Both the position numbers and the translations under genes were made by a program. The notes under the pieces were generated by a model that saw nothing but the letters and a program-made list of their open reading frames with translations, had not been told where the DNA came from and did no database searches. A stretch of DNA of 64,000 bases from Ruminiclostridium papyrosolvens DSM 2782 (lineage in GTDB: Bacteria > Bacillota > Clostridia > Acetivibrionales > DSM-1351), in NCBI RefSeq assembly GCF_029318685.1, contig NZ_CP119677.1, positions 2,163,001-2,227,000 on the forward strand. Reading direction: 5' to 3'. This document shows, piece by piece, positions 45,517 to 53,604 of this stretch. Every line of letters starts with the position of its first letter. Positions within the stretch are counted from its first letter, which is position 1.

Positions 45517-46863
45517 ATGTCAGTTTTTGAGGGTTTGTCAGGAAAGCTCCAGGAGACAATAAAGAAAATTCGCGGACAGGGCAGAGTATCCGAAAAAGAT
45601 GTAAAGGATATGATGAGAGAAATCAAGCTGGCTCTGCTTGAAGCCGATGTAAACTTTAAGGTTGTTAAAGAATTTATAAGCAAAGTATCTGAAAGAGCGG
45701 TAGGTTCTGATGTATTGGAGAGCCTTACACCGGGGCAGCAGGTAGTTAAGATAGTTCATGAAGAACTGATAGAATTGCTTGGCAGGGAGCAAAGCAAGGT
45801 AACCTTTGCATCAAAACCCCCCACAATTTTTATGATGGCAGGGCTTCAGGGTGCAGGTAAAACCACTACGGCGGGAAAACTTGCAAATCTCTTGAGGAAA
45901 CAGGGGAAAAACCCTTTGCTTGTTGCTTGTGACGTATACCGTCCGGCAGCTATAAAGCAACTTCAAGTGTTGGGTAATCAGTTAAATATTCCTGTATTTA
46001 CACTGGAGGACAATCAGAATCCTGTTCAAATAGCTAAAGAAGCAGTTAGCTTTGCAGAAAAGAAACAGCATGATTTGGTTATAATTGATACGGCAGGAAG
46101 ACTCCATATTGACGAAAAACTTATGGATGAACTGTTAAATATAAAGAATTCAGTTAAACCCCACGAAATACTTTTGGTTGTTGACTCCATGACAGGTCAG
46201 GATGCAGTAAACGTGTCTGAAACCTTTAATAAAAAGCTGGGTATTGACGGAGTAGTTCTTACGAAGCTTGATGGTGATACAAGAGGCGGTGCTGCTCTTT
46301 CTGTTAAATCCGTAACAGGTAAGCCAATAAAATTTGCCGCAATGGGCGAAAAACTCAACGATATTGAACCGTTTTTCCCTGACAGAATGGCATCCAGAAT
46401 ACTTGGAATGGGCGACGTTCTCAGTCTCATAGAAAAAGCTCAGGAAGCATATGACGAGAAAAAGGCTATTGAACTGGAAAAGAAAATGCGTACCATGACG
46501 TTTACTCTGGAGGATTTTCTGGACCAGATGCAGCAAATAAAGAAGATGGGACCTATCGGTGATTTGCTTGGCATGATGCCGGGTGTGGATTCAAAGGCTT
46601 TAAAGGACATAGATATTGATGAGAAGCAGATGGGACGTACGGAAGCTATTATACAGTCAATGACAAGAAAAGAAAGACTGGATCCGTCAATAATAAACGG
46701 AAGCCGCAGAAAAAGAATTTCTGCGGGAAGCGGTACTACCATACAGGAAGTAAATGCACTCTTAAAGCAGTTTGAACAGATGAAGAAAATGATGAAAATG
46801 ATGAGTGACATGGGCAAGAAAGGTAAAAAAGGCGGGCTTGGAAAGTTTAAGATGCCTTTTTGA
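45517..46863 (+). CDS. ffh: Signal recognition particle protein Ffh
   Basis: The 448-residue SRP54 homologue. N and G domains: GLQGAGKTTTAGKLAN, DVYRPAAIKQL, DTAGRLHID and TKLDGDTRGGAA. The methionine-rich M domain runs from about residue 300 (MRTMTFTLEDFLDQMQQI..., FEQMKKMMKMMSDMGKKG) and binds SRP RNA and signal peptides. GGAGG precedes ATG 45517. Confidence 0.98.
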   Translation: MSVFEGLSGKLQETIKKIRGQGRVSEKDVKDMMREIKLALLEADVNFKVVKEFISKVSERAVGSDVLESLTPGQQVVKIVHEELIELLGREQSKVTFASKPPTIFMMAGLQGAGKTTTAGKLANLLRKQGKNPLLVACDVYRPAAIKQLQVLGNQLNIPVFTLEDNQNPVQIAKEAVSFAEKKQHDLVIIDTAGRLHIDEKLMDELLNIKNSVKPHEILLVVDSMTGQDAVNVSETFNKKLGIDGVVLTKLDGDTRGGAALSVKSVTGKPIKFAAMGEKLNDIEPFFPDRMASRILGMGDVLSLIEKAQEAYDEKKAIELEKKMRTMTFTLEDFLDQMQQIKKMGPIGDLLGMMPGVDSKALKDIDIDEKQMGRTEAIIQSMTRKERLDPSIINGSRRKRISAGSGTTIQEVNALLKQFEQMKKMMKMMSDMGKKGKKGGLGKFKMPF

Positions 46864-46905
46864 TAAATGATTTTGATTATAATCCTTTGAAGGAGGTGAA
46901 AATAA

Positions 46906-47151
46906 ATGGCAGTAAAGATTCGTTTAAAGAGAATGGGTGCTAAGAAGAACCCTTTTTACAGAGTAGTTGTTGCTGATTCAAGATACCCAAGAGACGGTAG
47001 ATTTATCGAGGAAATCGGTACTTATAATCCTGTTGTAGAACCAGCTCAGGTTAAAATTGATGCTGAAAAGGCTCAAAAATGGATAAAGAACGGTGCACAA
47101 CCAACTGATACAGTTAAGTCACTTCTTAAGAAGCAAGGTATTATTGAATAA
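46906..47151 (+). CDS. rpsP: Ribosomal protein S16
   Basis: 81 residues, the standard [25 protein letters not shown]-terminus in parts; a 30S assembly protein. GAAGGAGG precedes ATG 46906. Order ffh-rpsP-khpA-rimM-trmD is the classic Firmicute operon. Confidence 0.98.
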   Translation: MAVKIRLKRMGAKKNPFYRVVVADSRYPRDGRFIEEIGTYNPVVEPAQVKIDAEKAQKWIKNGAQPTDTVKSLLKKQGIIE

Positions 47152-47161
47152 TTATCTAAAG

Positions 47162-47195
47162 TATAAAACAAAGGGGCTAAAAGGCCCTTGTGTTT
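47162..47195 (+). terminator. Hairpin after rpsP
   Basis: acaaaggggc/gcccttgt with a TGTTTTATTT tail; imperfect stem, likely an attenuator between rpsP and khpA. Confidence 0.55.
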
Positions 47196-47296
47196 TATTT
47201 GGCTGGGGTTAGCCTCTTTTATTCTCTTACATACCGAGAATAAAGGAATTCATTTAGTTACAATTCGAAAGCCGCTTTAGGCTCATGGAGGCTAAT

Positions 47297-47530
47297 ATGA
47301 TGAGAGAATTACTTGAAAGTATTGCAAGAGCCCTTGTGGATTATCCGGATGAGGTTTTTGTAAATGAAATTCAGAATGAAAAGTCCATAATACTTGAACT
47401 CAAAGTTGCAAAAGACGATATGGGCAAGGTTATAGGCAAACAAGGCAGAATTGCCAAAGCAATCAGAACTGTTGTCAAGGCTGCTGCAGTCAAGGATAAC
47501 AGAAGAGTGGTTGTTGATATCATTCAGTGA
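47297..47530 (+). CDS. khpA: KH-domain RNA-binding protein KhpA (YlqC)
   Basis: 77 residues, a single KH domain with the GKVIGKQGRIAKAIR loop. KhpA forms complexes with KhpB to bind many RNAs. GGAGG stands 5 bases before ATG 47297; the next ATG (47300) is equally plausible. Confidence 0.93.
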   Translation: MMRELLESIARALVDYPDEVFVNEIQNEKSIILELKVAKDDMGKVIGKQGRIAKAIRTVVKAAAVKDNRRVVVDIIQ

Positions 47531-47533
47531 GAT

Positions 47534-47556
47534 AAGGGGCATAAGCCCCTTTACTT
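47534..47556 (+). terminator. Short hairpin between khpA and rimM
   Basis: aaggggc/gcccctt with loop ataa, followed by TACT; possible attenuator, weak T tail. Confidence 0.45.
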
Positions 47557-47598
47557 GCGTTTGGAAAGTCATATTTTTGGTAAAGGCATGGTGACAAT

Positions 47599-48108
47599 AT
47601 GCTGGAATATTTGATTGTAGGACAATTGGTAAATACCCATGGCGTAAAGGGTGAACTGAAGGCAACAGCCCAAACTGATGATCCTCAGAGGTTCAGAAAA
47701 CTAAAATGGGTTTATATAGATAAAAATGGCAGTCTTGAGAAGTGCAATATAAGTGGTGTTAAATTTTTCAAGCAATTTGTTATAATAAAATTTGAGGGCA
47801 TAGACAGCATTGAAGAAGCTGAAAAGCTCAAGGGCTTTTACCTTAAAGTGGACAGGGCAAATGCCGTAAAGCTTCCTGAAAACTCATTTTTTATAGCTGA
47901 TATTCTTGGACTGAAGGTCTATGATGAAAACAATCAGCTTCTTGGAGAATTAAAGGATGTAATACAGACAGGCAGTAATGATGTATATGTTGTAAGAGAT
48001 TCCGAAGCAAAAGAAATTCTTGTACCCGCACTAAAGAGTGTTGTGAAAGAGATTTCTATTGAAGAAGGAAAAATTTCAGTTATATTACCGAAAGGACTGC
48101 TTGATTGA
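47599..48108 (+). CDS. rimM: Ribosome maturation factor RimM
   Basis: 169 residues. N-terminal RimM domain (IVGQLVNTHGVKGELK) and a PRC-barrel C-terminus (ADILGLKVYDENNQLLGELKDVIQTGSNDVY in part). It helps 16S processing and 30S head assembly with S19. It overlaps trmD by one base (TGATG). Confidence 0.95.
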   Translation: MLEYLIVGQLVNTHGVKGELKATAQTDDPQRFRKLKWVYIDKNGSLEKCNISGVKFFKQFVIIKFEGIDSIEEAEKLKGFYLKVDRANAVKLPENSFFIADILGLKVYDENNQLLGELKDVIQTGSNDVYVVRDSEAKEILVPALKSVVKEISIEEGKISVILPKGLLD

Positions 48109-48794
48109 TGAAATTTGACGTACTGACGCTGTTTCCGGAGTTATTTGTTAGCGTAATGGGAGAAAGCATTATCGGGCGTGCCCAGAAAAACGGCCTTGTT
48201 GAAGTAAATGCGGTAAATATCAGAGACTATTCAAAAGACAAACACAGAAAAGTTGATGACTATCCTTTTGGCGGAGGCAATGGAATGGTAATGATGTGCC
48301 AGCCTGTTATAGATGCCTACAAAGCCATAACAGAAGAAATGGAGCAAAAGCCTAAAGTATTGTACATGAGTCCACAGGGCAAAGTATTAACTCAGGATAT
48401 GGCCAAAGAGCTGTCAACGCAGGAACATCTGATTCTTTTATGCGGACACTATGAAGGCATTGACGAACGTATAATAGAAGAAATAGTTGACGAAGAAATT
48501 TCTATTGGAGATTATGTACTTACAGGCGGTGAGCTGCCGGCTATGGTTCTTATTGATTGCGTAAGCAGACTTATTCCCGGAGTATTATCAACGGAAGGCT
48601 CTTTCAGTGACGAATCACACTTTAACGGACTTTTGGAATATCCTCAGTATACAAGACCCGCAGATTACAATGGAAATAAGGTTCCTGATGTATTATTGTC
48701 GGGACATCATGCAAATATAGATAAATGGCGGATGCAGCAGTCCTTGAACAGAACCAGGGAAAAGAGACCTGATTTGTATGAGAAATTTAAATAA
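48108..48794 (+). CDS. trmD: tRNA (guanine-N1)-methyltransferase
   Basis: A 228-residue SPOUT enzyme making m1G37 in tRNA. KFDVLTLFPELF, DDYPFGGGNGMVM, LLCGHYEGIDERI, EISIGDYVLTGGELPAM and LLEYPQYTRP are the family hallmarks, including the trefoil knot. ATG 48108 overlaps the rimM stop; a TTG 3 bases earlier is less likely. Confidence 0.97.
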   Translation: MKFDVLTLFPELFVSVMGESIIGRAQKNGLVEVNAVNIRDYSKDKHRKVDDYPFGGGNGMVMMCQPVIDAYKAITEEMEQKPKVLYMSPQGKVLTQDMAKELSTQEHLILLCGHYEGIDERIIEEIVDEEISIGDYVLTGGELPAMVLIDCVSRLIPGVLSTEGSFSDESHFNGLLEYPQYTRPADYNGNKVPDVLLSGHHANIDKWRMQQSLNRTREKRPDLYEKFK

Positions 48795-48805
48795 TAAATA
48801 TACAG

Positions 48806-48838
48806 GCATTCCTTTAAATTAAAAGGAGTGCTTTTTTT
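48806..48838 (+). terminator. Terminator after trmD
   Basis: gcattccttt/aaaggagtgc followed by T7; ends the ffh-trmD operon. Confidence 0.88.
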
Positions 48839-48862
48839 ATTTTGAATAAATTAATATAACTA

Positions 48863-48891
48863 TTGACAAATAATTCAAGTAGTAATATAAT
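48863..48891 (+). promoter_or_regulatory. Consensus promoter of the YezD gene
   Basis: TTGACA (48863-48868), 17 bases and TATAAT (48886-48891), identical to the sigma-A consensus. Confidence 0.85.
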
Positions 48892-48912
48892 ATCAATAAC
48901 ATATTAAACATA

Positions 48913-48945
48913 TATGAATTATAAATTTACTAGGAATTATTAATG
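48913..48945 (+). promoter_or_regulatory. CymR-like (Rrf2-family) operator, tentative
   Basis: A dyad with GAATTATA then TAGGAATTATT lies about 15-45 bases after the -10. The TAGGAATTA half resembles sulfur regulator CymR sites in Firmicutes, and the downstream genes are sulfur-linked. Motif match is by memory only. Confidence 0.4.
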
Positions 48946-48974
48946 TTTAATTGAAATGAAAAGGTGGTGCTGTT

Positions 48975-49145
48975 ATGGGTCAACATCAGCAAAGTATTGA
49001 GCAATCAAAAGTACCAATCTCAGAACAAGATATTCAAAAACTATATGATATGGCCAAATCAATAAGATATGGCTCAATTACTTTGGTCTTTCAAGATGGA
49101 AATCTGATACAACTGGAAAAAAATGAAAAGGTCAGGGTAAAATAA
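48975..49145 (+). CDS. YezD-like small protein (DUF2292)
   Basis: A 56-residue protein too short for ORF tracks. SIRYGSITLVFQDGNLIQLEK is the DUF2292/YezD core. AAGGTGGTG precedes ATG 48975 by 5 bases. YezD proteins often sit with sulfur-assimilation genes; the function is not known. Confidence 0.8.
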   Translation: MGQHQQSIEQSKVPISEQDIQKLYDMAKSIRYGSITLVFQDGNLIQLEKNEKVRVK

Positions 49146-49172
49146 TAGAATATATAGATTTAGTTGACTAAA

Positions 49173-49222
49173 AAAATTAGAGGCTAGGTTAAAACCATTG
49201 TTGGTTTTGCTTGGCTTTTTTT
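49173..49222 (+). terminator. Terminator between the YezD and NifB-like genes
   Basis: aggctaggttaaaacca pairs with tggttttgcttggcttt (two-part stem with a small internal loop), followed by T7; perhaps partial. Confidence 0.65.
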
Positions 49223-49254
49223 ATTGTACATACACATAAAGGGGGGGCGGTACT

Positions 49255-49725
49255 ATGACAAACTGCAAGGTTGAAATCGAAGAAGTGAAAACTGTTGGGA
49301 AATTTGATCATCTTTTGGGAAAACACCCGTGTTTTAGTGAAAGGGCACATTTTAAATACGGAAGAATACATTTGCCTGTTAGTCCTACCTGTAACATTCA
49401 GTGTAAATTCTGCAAAAGGTGCTTAAATAAAATTGAAAACAGACCGGGCGTTGCAGCAAAAGTACTTACTCCCAAGGACGCGGTTACAATTATAGCTAAA
49501 GCATTGAAACTTTGCCCTGAAATAAGCGTGGCGGGTATTGCAGGTCCCGGGGAAACACTTGCTACCGAAGATGCTCTTGAGACTTTTGAAATATTGGACA
49601 ATAAATACCCTGATTTAATCAAATGTCTTAGTACAAACGGTCTTATGCTTGACAAATGCTCCGAGAGAATTATTAATGCAGGGGTATATATGACAAGGTT
49701 TTACACACATATAGGTAAAGAATAG
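49255..49725 (+). CDS. NifB-like radical SAM protein, C-terminally truncated
   Basis: 156 residues. HPCFSERAHFKYGRIHLPV, SPTCNIQCKFCKRC (the radical SAM CxxxCxxC), NRPGVAAKVLTP and GIAGPGETLAT are strikingly NifB-like. It stops after LSTNGLMLDKCSERIINAGV, where NifB continues for another 130-280 residues. Only 39 bases separate its stop from the next gene, so no lost reading frame follows. A nif-type partner is not in the window. The real job may be Fe-S or sulfur related; the function is unproven. GGGGGGCGG before ATG 49255. Confidence 0.75.
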   Translation: MTNCKVEIEEVKTVGKFDHLLGKHPCFSERAHFKYGRIHLPVSPTCNIQCKFCKRCLNKIENRPGVAAKVLTPKDAVTIIAKALKLCPEISVAGIAGPGETLATEDALETFEILDNKYPDLIKCLSTNGLMLDKCSERIINAGVYMTRFYTHIGKE

Positions 49726-49764
49726 TCAGGACTAATTAATCAAACATCCAAAGGGGGATTTAGT

Positions 49765-50946
49765 ATGGAAAGTGACATGATAACAGAGGCAGACTTGCAA
49801 AGCTTAATTAGTACGCTGGTAATACACGGAGGGACAGAAGGTGATGAAAGAACAGGTGCCGTAAGTGTACCAATATATCAGACCTCAACCTACAAACAGC
49901 AGGAGCTTGGTGTAAATAGCGGATATGAATATTCAAGAACGGGCAATCCTACAAGGGAGGCCTTGGAAATACTTATAAAAGAACTGGAGGCCGGAGCGAC
50001 AGGTCTGGCATTTGCCTCAGGAATGGCAGCTATAACTGCAGTATTAATGCTGCTCAAAAGCGGAGATAGTGTTATAATACCCAGCAATATCTATGGAGGA
50101 ACCTTCAGAATACTTGACAAGATTTTTAAAAATTTCAATATAGATTATGAAATAGTAGATACCTCTGATTTAGAAGAGGTAGAAAAACGGATTAATCCAA
50201 AGGTGAAGGCAATATTAATAGAAAGTCCTGCCAATCCTTTGCTTACAATAACAGATATAAGAGGTATTTCAGAAATCGCCCATAGACACGGGGCCTTGGT
50301 TATAGTTGACAATACTTTTATGACTCCATATCTCCAAAGGCCGTTAAATCTGGGTGCAGACATAGTACTACACAGTGCTACAAAATATCTGGGAGGGCAT
50401 AGTGACGTAATTGCGGGGCTGGTTGTGGCAAAGGGCAACAACATTGGAGAGCGTTTAAAATTTATACAGAATGCTACAGGAGGCGTTCTCTCTCCTTTTG
50501 ATTCGTGGCTCCTTGTAAGAGGAATAAAGACGCTGACGGTTCGTATGGACAGACATGTTGAGAATGCAGAATATTTAGTTGAATATCTGAAAAACCATGC
50601 CGGAGTAACAAAAATATATTATCCGGGGTTACCCGAAAATGAGGGATATTCCGTTCATAAACAACAGGCTTATGGCCCGGGAGCAATGATTTCCTTTGTA
50701 CTGTCAGAGGATTATGATATAAAGGAGTTTTTCAGAAATATAAAAGTAATAACCCTTGGCGAAAGTCTGGGCGGAGTTGAATCTCTGGTGAGCCATCCGG
50801 CTAGTATGACACATGCTTCTATTCCTTATGAGGTAAGACAAAAAGTGGGAATCGTTGACAACCTTATAAGACTATCTGTTGGGATAGAGGACAGTGGCAC
50901 ACTTATAAACGATCTGGAAAATGCTTTTAAAAAAGCAGGAAAGTGA
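49765..50946 (+). CDS. mccB: Cystathionine gamma-lyase/synthase family (MccB-like)
   Basis: 393-residue PLP enzyme of the Cys/Met metabolism family: QTSTYKQQELG, YEYSRTGNPTREALE, FASGMAAITAV, VDNTFMTPYLQRP and the PLP lysine in HSATKYLGGHSDVIAG. With the next gene it makes the transsulfuration pair (homocysteine to cysteine via cystathionine). A metB or metY role cannot be excluded. AAGGGGGA precedes ATG 49765. Confidence 0.88.
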   Translation: MESDMITEADLQSLISTLVIHGGTEGDERTGAVSVPIYQTSTYKQQELGVNSGYEYSRTGNPTREALEILIKELEAGATGLAFASGMAAITAVLMLLKSGDSVIIPSNIYGGTFRILDKIFKNFNIDYEIVDTSDLEEVEKRINPKVKAILIESPANPLLTITDIRGISEIAHRHGALVIVDNTFMTPYLQRPLNLGADIVLHSATKYLGGHSDVIAGLVVAKGNNIGERLKFIQNATGGVLSPFDSWLLVRGIKTLTVRMDRHVENAEYLVEYLKNHAGVTKIYYPGLPENEGYSVHKQQAYGPGAMISFVLSEDYDIKEFFRNIKVITLGESLGGVESLVSHPASMTHASIPYEVRQKVGIVDNLIRLSVGIEDSGTLINDLENAFKKAGK

Positions 50947-50954
50947 GGTTGTTT

Positions 50955-51866
50955 ATGAGATATTACAATGATATTCGAGAGCTTATAGGCGGTACACCCC
51001 TTCTTAAACTTAATCATTACAATATAAAAGTAGATGTAAATATTTATGCAAAATTAGAGCTTTTTAATCCCGGAGGCAGTGTAAAAGACAGAATGGGTGT
51101 TGCACTAATAGAAGACGCAGAGAACACAGGAATCTTAAAAAAAGGTTATACAATCGTAGAGGCTACAGCCGGAAATGCGGGTATTGGAATAGCTTTAGCT
51201 GCATTAAACAAAGGATACAGGATTATTTTTGCAGTTCCTGAGAAATTTTCACATGAGAAACTGGTTATAATGCAGGCATTGGGAGCTGAAATAATACATA
51301 CCCCCCTTGAAAAGGGAATGAACGGTGCCTTTGAAAAAGTAGAGGAACTGCTGGCAGAAGTAAACAATTCCGTATGCCTTAGCCAGTTTACCAATCAAGT
51401 GAATCCAAAGATTCACTATGAAACCACAGGACCTGAAATATATAGTGATATTGAAGGGAAAATAGACTATGTAGTGGCCGGAGCAGGTAGCGGCGGTACA
51501 ATAACAGGAGTAATGAAGTACTTGAAGGAGCAAAATAAAAATATAAAAGGGGTACTGGCTGACCCCGTTGGCTCCACAATGGGAGGAGGATTGCCGGGAT
51601 GTTACTCAATAGAAGGAATAGGAAATACGTTTATGCCCGAAACCATGGATTCCTCCCTGATTGATGAAGTAATAAAAGTTAATGACAGTCAGGCTCTTGA
51701 AGAGGTGAAACTCCTTGCTAAACAAGAGGGTTTGCTTGTAGGAACTTCTTCAGGAGCTGCAATGTATGCTGCAAAGGTCATTTCGCAAAAGGTTGAAAAT
51801 GCAAATATTGTAGTTATATTTCCTGATCGTGGTGACAGGTACATAAGTAAAAACATCTTCAAATAA
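50955..51866 (+). CDS. mccA: Cysteine synthase / cystathionine beta-synthase-like (MccA)
   Basis: 303 residues, fold-type II PLP enzyme. PGGSVKDRMG (PLP lysine), EATAGNAGIGIA and GAGSGGTITGV are typical of CysK/CBS. Compared with cysK, the TAGNAGIG loop resembles MccA, which uses O-acetylserine and homocysteine. ATG 50955 (GAGG 6 bases before) is preferred over GTG 50943, which overlaps mccB's stop. Confidence 0.87.
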   Translation: MRYYNDIRELIGGTPLLKLNHYNIKVDVNIYAKLELFNPGGSVKDRMGVALIEDAENTGILKKGYTIVEATAGNAGIGIALAALNKGYRIIFAVPEKFSHEKLVIMQALGAEIIHTPLEKGMNGAFEKVEELLAEVNNSVCLSQFTNQVNPKIHYETTGPEIYSDIEGKIDYVVAGAGSGGTITGVMKYLKEQNKNIKGVLADPVGSTMGGGLPGCYSIEGIGNTFMPETMDSSLIDEVIKVNDSQALEEVKLLAKQEGLLVGTSSGAAMYAAKVISQKVENANIVVIFPDRGDRYISKNIFK

Positions 51867-51884
51867 ACAATACATCCTCCAAAA

Positions 51885-51930
51885 AAGGGGTATACACGGC
51901 TGTAAACCATATACCCCTTTGATTTTTTGC
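51885..51930 (+). terminator. Terminator after mccA
   Basis: aaaggggtata with tataccccttt followed by GATTTTTT; ends the mccBA operon. Confidence 0.85.
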
Positions 51931-51957
51931 AATTAAAGATTCAAATTTAAGTCTCAA

Positions 51958-51986
51958 TTGACAATTGCTGATATGTTTTGTATAAT
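51958..51986 (+). promoter_or_regulatory. Consensus sigma-A promoter of the RsgA leader
   Basis: TTGACA (51958-51963), 17 bases and TATAAT (51981-51986). The predicted transcript starts near 51993 and has a leader of about 320 bases. Confidence 0.88.
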
Positions 51987-52026
51987 TAGAAATGTATGGA
52001 TAATAAGTATGAAAGGAGTTGTTTAA

Positions 52027-52062
52027 ATGTCTGTAAAAAATGTTGAGGTGGTTTTTTATTAA
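52027..52062 (+). CDS. Putative leader peptide MSVKNVEVVFY
   Basis: An 11-codon ORF with AAAGGAG 8-10 bases before ATG 52027. It ends 9 bases ahead of the first leader hairpin. The size, the good ribosome-binding site and the place in a structured leader fit a translated attenuator peptide. It could be chance. Confidence 0.55.
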   Translation: MSVKNVEVVFY

Positions 52063-52071
52063 TTAAATATT

Positions 52072-52170
52072 GCACAGTATATAGATTATACCGTGCAGCT
52101 TCTTTCGAGCAACCTATATCGTGTATATATGCAGTTATGTGTCGGCACGCATTTAAGTAGCGTGTTTTTT
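52072..52170 (+). promoter_or_regulatory. Attenuator structures: hairpin 1, anti-terminator and terminator 1
   Basis: Hairpin 1 pairs gcacagtata (52072-52081) with tataccgtgc (52087-52096), one mismatch. Terminator 1 pairs gcacgc (52145-52150) with gcgtgt (52160-52165), followed by Ts. ccgtgc of hairpin 1 (52091-52096) can instead pair with gcacg (52145-52149), so hairpin 1 plus terminator excludes the anti-terminator. A ribosome stalled on the leader peptide would open hairpin 1. The structure is inferred by eye. Confidence 0.6.
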
Positions 52171-52204
52171 TATTGCACTTTTTGCATTGTAAAATCTCTT
52201 TTAT

Positions 52205-52236
52205 ACCCGCAGGTGGTCGTGTCTGCGGGTTTTTTG
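52205..52236 (+). terminator. Second leader terminator
   Basis: acccgcag/ctgcgggt with a 10-base loop and T6 tail; a strong intrinsic terminator about 80 bases before the small ORF. Confidence 0.9.
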
Positions 52237-52314
52237 TATGCTTTTTAGGGTTGCGAAAAGGTATGAATGGAATAATAAATTTATTTAGAAAAATTATAAA
52301 ATGGAGTGATGATA

Positions 52315-52464
52315 ATGGCAAAAAAGAAAACTACTTTTGATTATATGAAAGAAATACGTGGAAGCTGGGTTATAAATCCCAGAACCAGAGTTCAGGAGAA
52401 CAATATGAGAAACAAAAAGAAAAGAAGGCAGGAAGAAAAGAAAATTATAAAGGATGGGCAATAA
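52315..52464 (+). CDS. Small basic protein encoded ahead of RsgA-like GTPase
   Basis: 49 residues, highly basic and with a conserved-looking core KEIRGSWVINPRTRVQEN and a Lys/Arg/Glu-rich tail, probably helical and RNA-binding. ATGGAGTG before ATG 52315. The stop TAA abuts ATG 52465 of the GTPase gene, so the two are translationally coupled. I do not recognise a named family. Confidence 0.75.
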   Translation: MAKKKTTFDYMKEIRGSWVINPRTRVQENNMRNKKKRRQEEKKIIKDGQ

Positions 52465-53514
52465 ATGAATATAAATGAATATGGCTGGGACGAGTATTTT
52501 GAGAGTGAATGGAACAAAATGCAGGCCCAAAACATGTACCCGGCAAGAATAATAGCTGACTACGGGCAAATGTTGAGAGTTGTTACCCACAAGGGAGAAG
52601 TATTTGTTAACAGACCCTTGCATAAGGATAATAACTATTTACATCTTGCCGTGGGTGACTGGATTGGCCTTGAAGAAACTGAAACTGCTGAATTTCCGTT
52701 AGTACGCTTTGTACTTTCAAGAAAGACAAAGTTTTCAAGGGCTGCTGCAGGTATAGAAGCAAAGGAGCAGATAGTTGCCGCAAATGTCGATACTGTTTTC
52801 CTTATACAGTCATTAAACAGGGACTTCAATATGAAACGACTGGAAAGATACCTTATAGCAGCCTGGGACAGTGGAGCACTGCCTGTTGTAGTGCTTACCA
52901 AGGCGGACTGCTGTGATGACATACCGCAGAAGCTGGCTGTAGCAACGGCATCTGCACCGGGTGTTGAAGTAATAAGTATCAGCAGTAAGACGGGGGAAGG
53001 ATTAGAAGAAATAAAAAAATTTCTGTTACCAGGTAAAACAATAGCCTTACTGGGTTCATCAGGAGTGGGCAAATCAACACTTTTAAATACTCTGGCGGAT
53101 AAAGAACTTCTAAAAACACATGAGATAAGGGAGGACGACAGCAGGGGCAGACATACCACTACTCACAGGGAACTTGTACTTTTACCCGGGGGAGGAATAC
53201 TCATGGATACACCGGGAATGAGAGCACTGTCCATTTGGGAGTCCGACACGGGTATGGAAATAATGTTCGGGGATGTGGAAAAACTTACCGGTCAATGCCG
53301 GTTTTATGATTGTAAACACCAAAATGAACCGGGATGTGCTGTCAGATTTGCACTGAACTCCGGGGAACTTGACATTGCCAGATGGGAAAGCTGGCTTAAA
53401 CTGCAAAAGGAAATGGCACACCTCGAGGCTAAAAAGGAGGGAAAGCTGAGATTACAGGAAAAGCAGTGGGGACGACAGATTTCAAAGCTTCAGAAGGAAT
53501 TACGAAAAAAGTAA
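52465..53514 (+). CDS. RsgA-type ribosome small-subunit GTPase (circularly permuted)
   Basis: 349 residues. An N-terminal OB-like domain, then permuted GTPase motifs in order: TKADCCDD (G4), SSKTGEG, GSSGVGKST (G1), SRGRHTTTHRE (G2), DTPGMRAL (G3), and a C-terminal zinc region CRFYDCKHQNEPGC. RsgA checks late 30S maturation. A second copy (the usual yloQ/rsgA beside prkC) probably exists elsewhere; the long Lys/Gln-rich C-terminus and the leader mark this as the paralogous type. Confidence 0.9.
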   Translation: MNINEYGWDEYFESEWNKMQAQNMYPARIIADYGQMLRVVTHKGEVFVNRPLHKDNNYLHLAVGDWIGLEETETAEFPLVRFVLSRKTKFSRAAAGIEAKEQIVAANVDTVFLIQSLNRDFNMKRLERYLIAAWDSGALPVVVLTKADCCDDIPQKLAVATASAPGVEVISISSKTGEGLEEIKKFLLPGKTIALLGSSGVGKSTLLNTLADKELLKTHEIREDDSRGRHTTTHRELVLLPGGGILMDTPGMRALSIWESDTGMEIMFGDVEKLTGQCRFYDCKHQNEPGCAVRFALNSGELDIARWESWLKLQKEMAHLEAKKEGKLRLQEKQWGRQISKLQKELRKK

Positions 53515-53565
53515 GAGTAGACATAACCGAGATATAAATTAAGTATTATAATTTAGAATTTTTAC

Positions 53566-53595
53566 TTTACAGTATATATTTTCTTATGTTATAAT
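53566..53595 (+). promoter_or_regulatory. rplS promoter
   Basis: TTTACA (53566-53571), 18 bases and TATAAT (53590-53595). Confidence 0.6.
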
Positions 53596-53604
53596 ATCAC
53601 TCGT

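Noticed and set aside
51930-52320. T-box or SAM riboswitch in the leader before the GTPase gene
   Set aside because: No T-box sequence or SAM-I core; the neighbouring sulfur operon ends at its own terminator.
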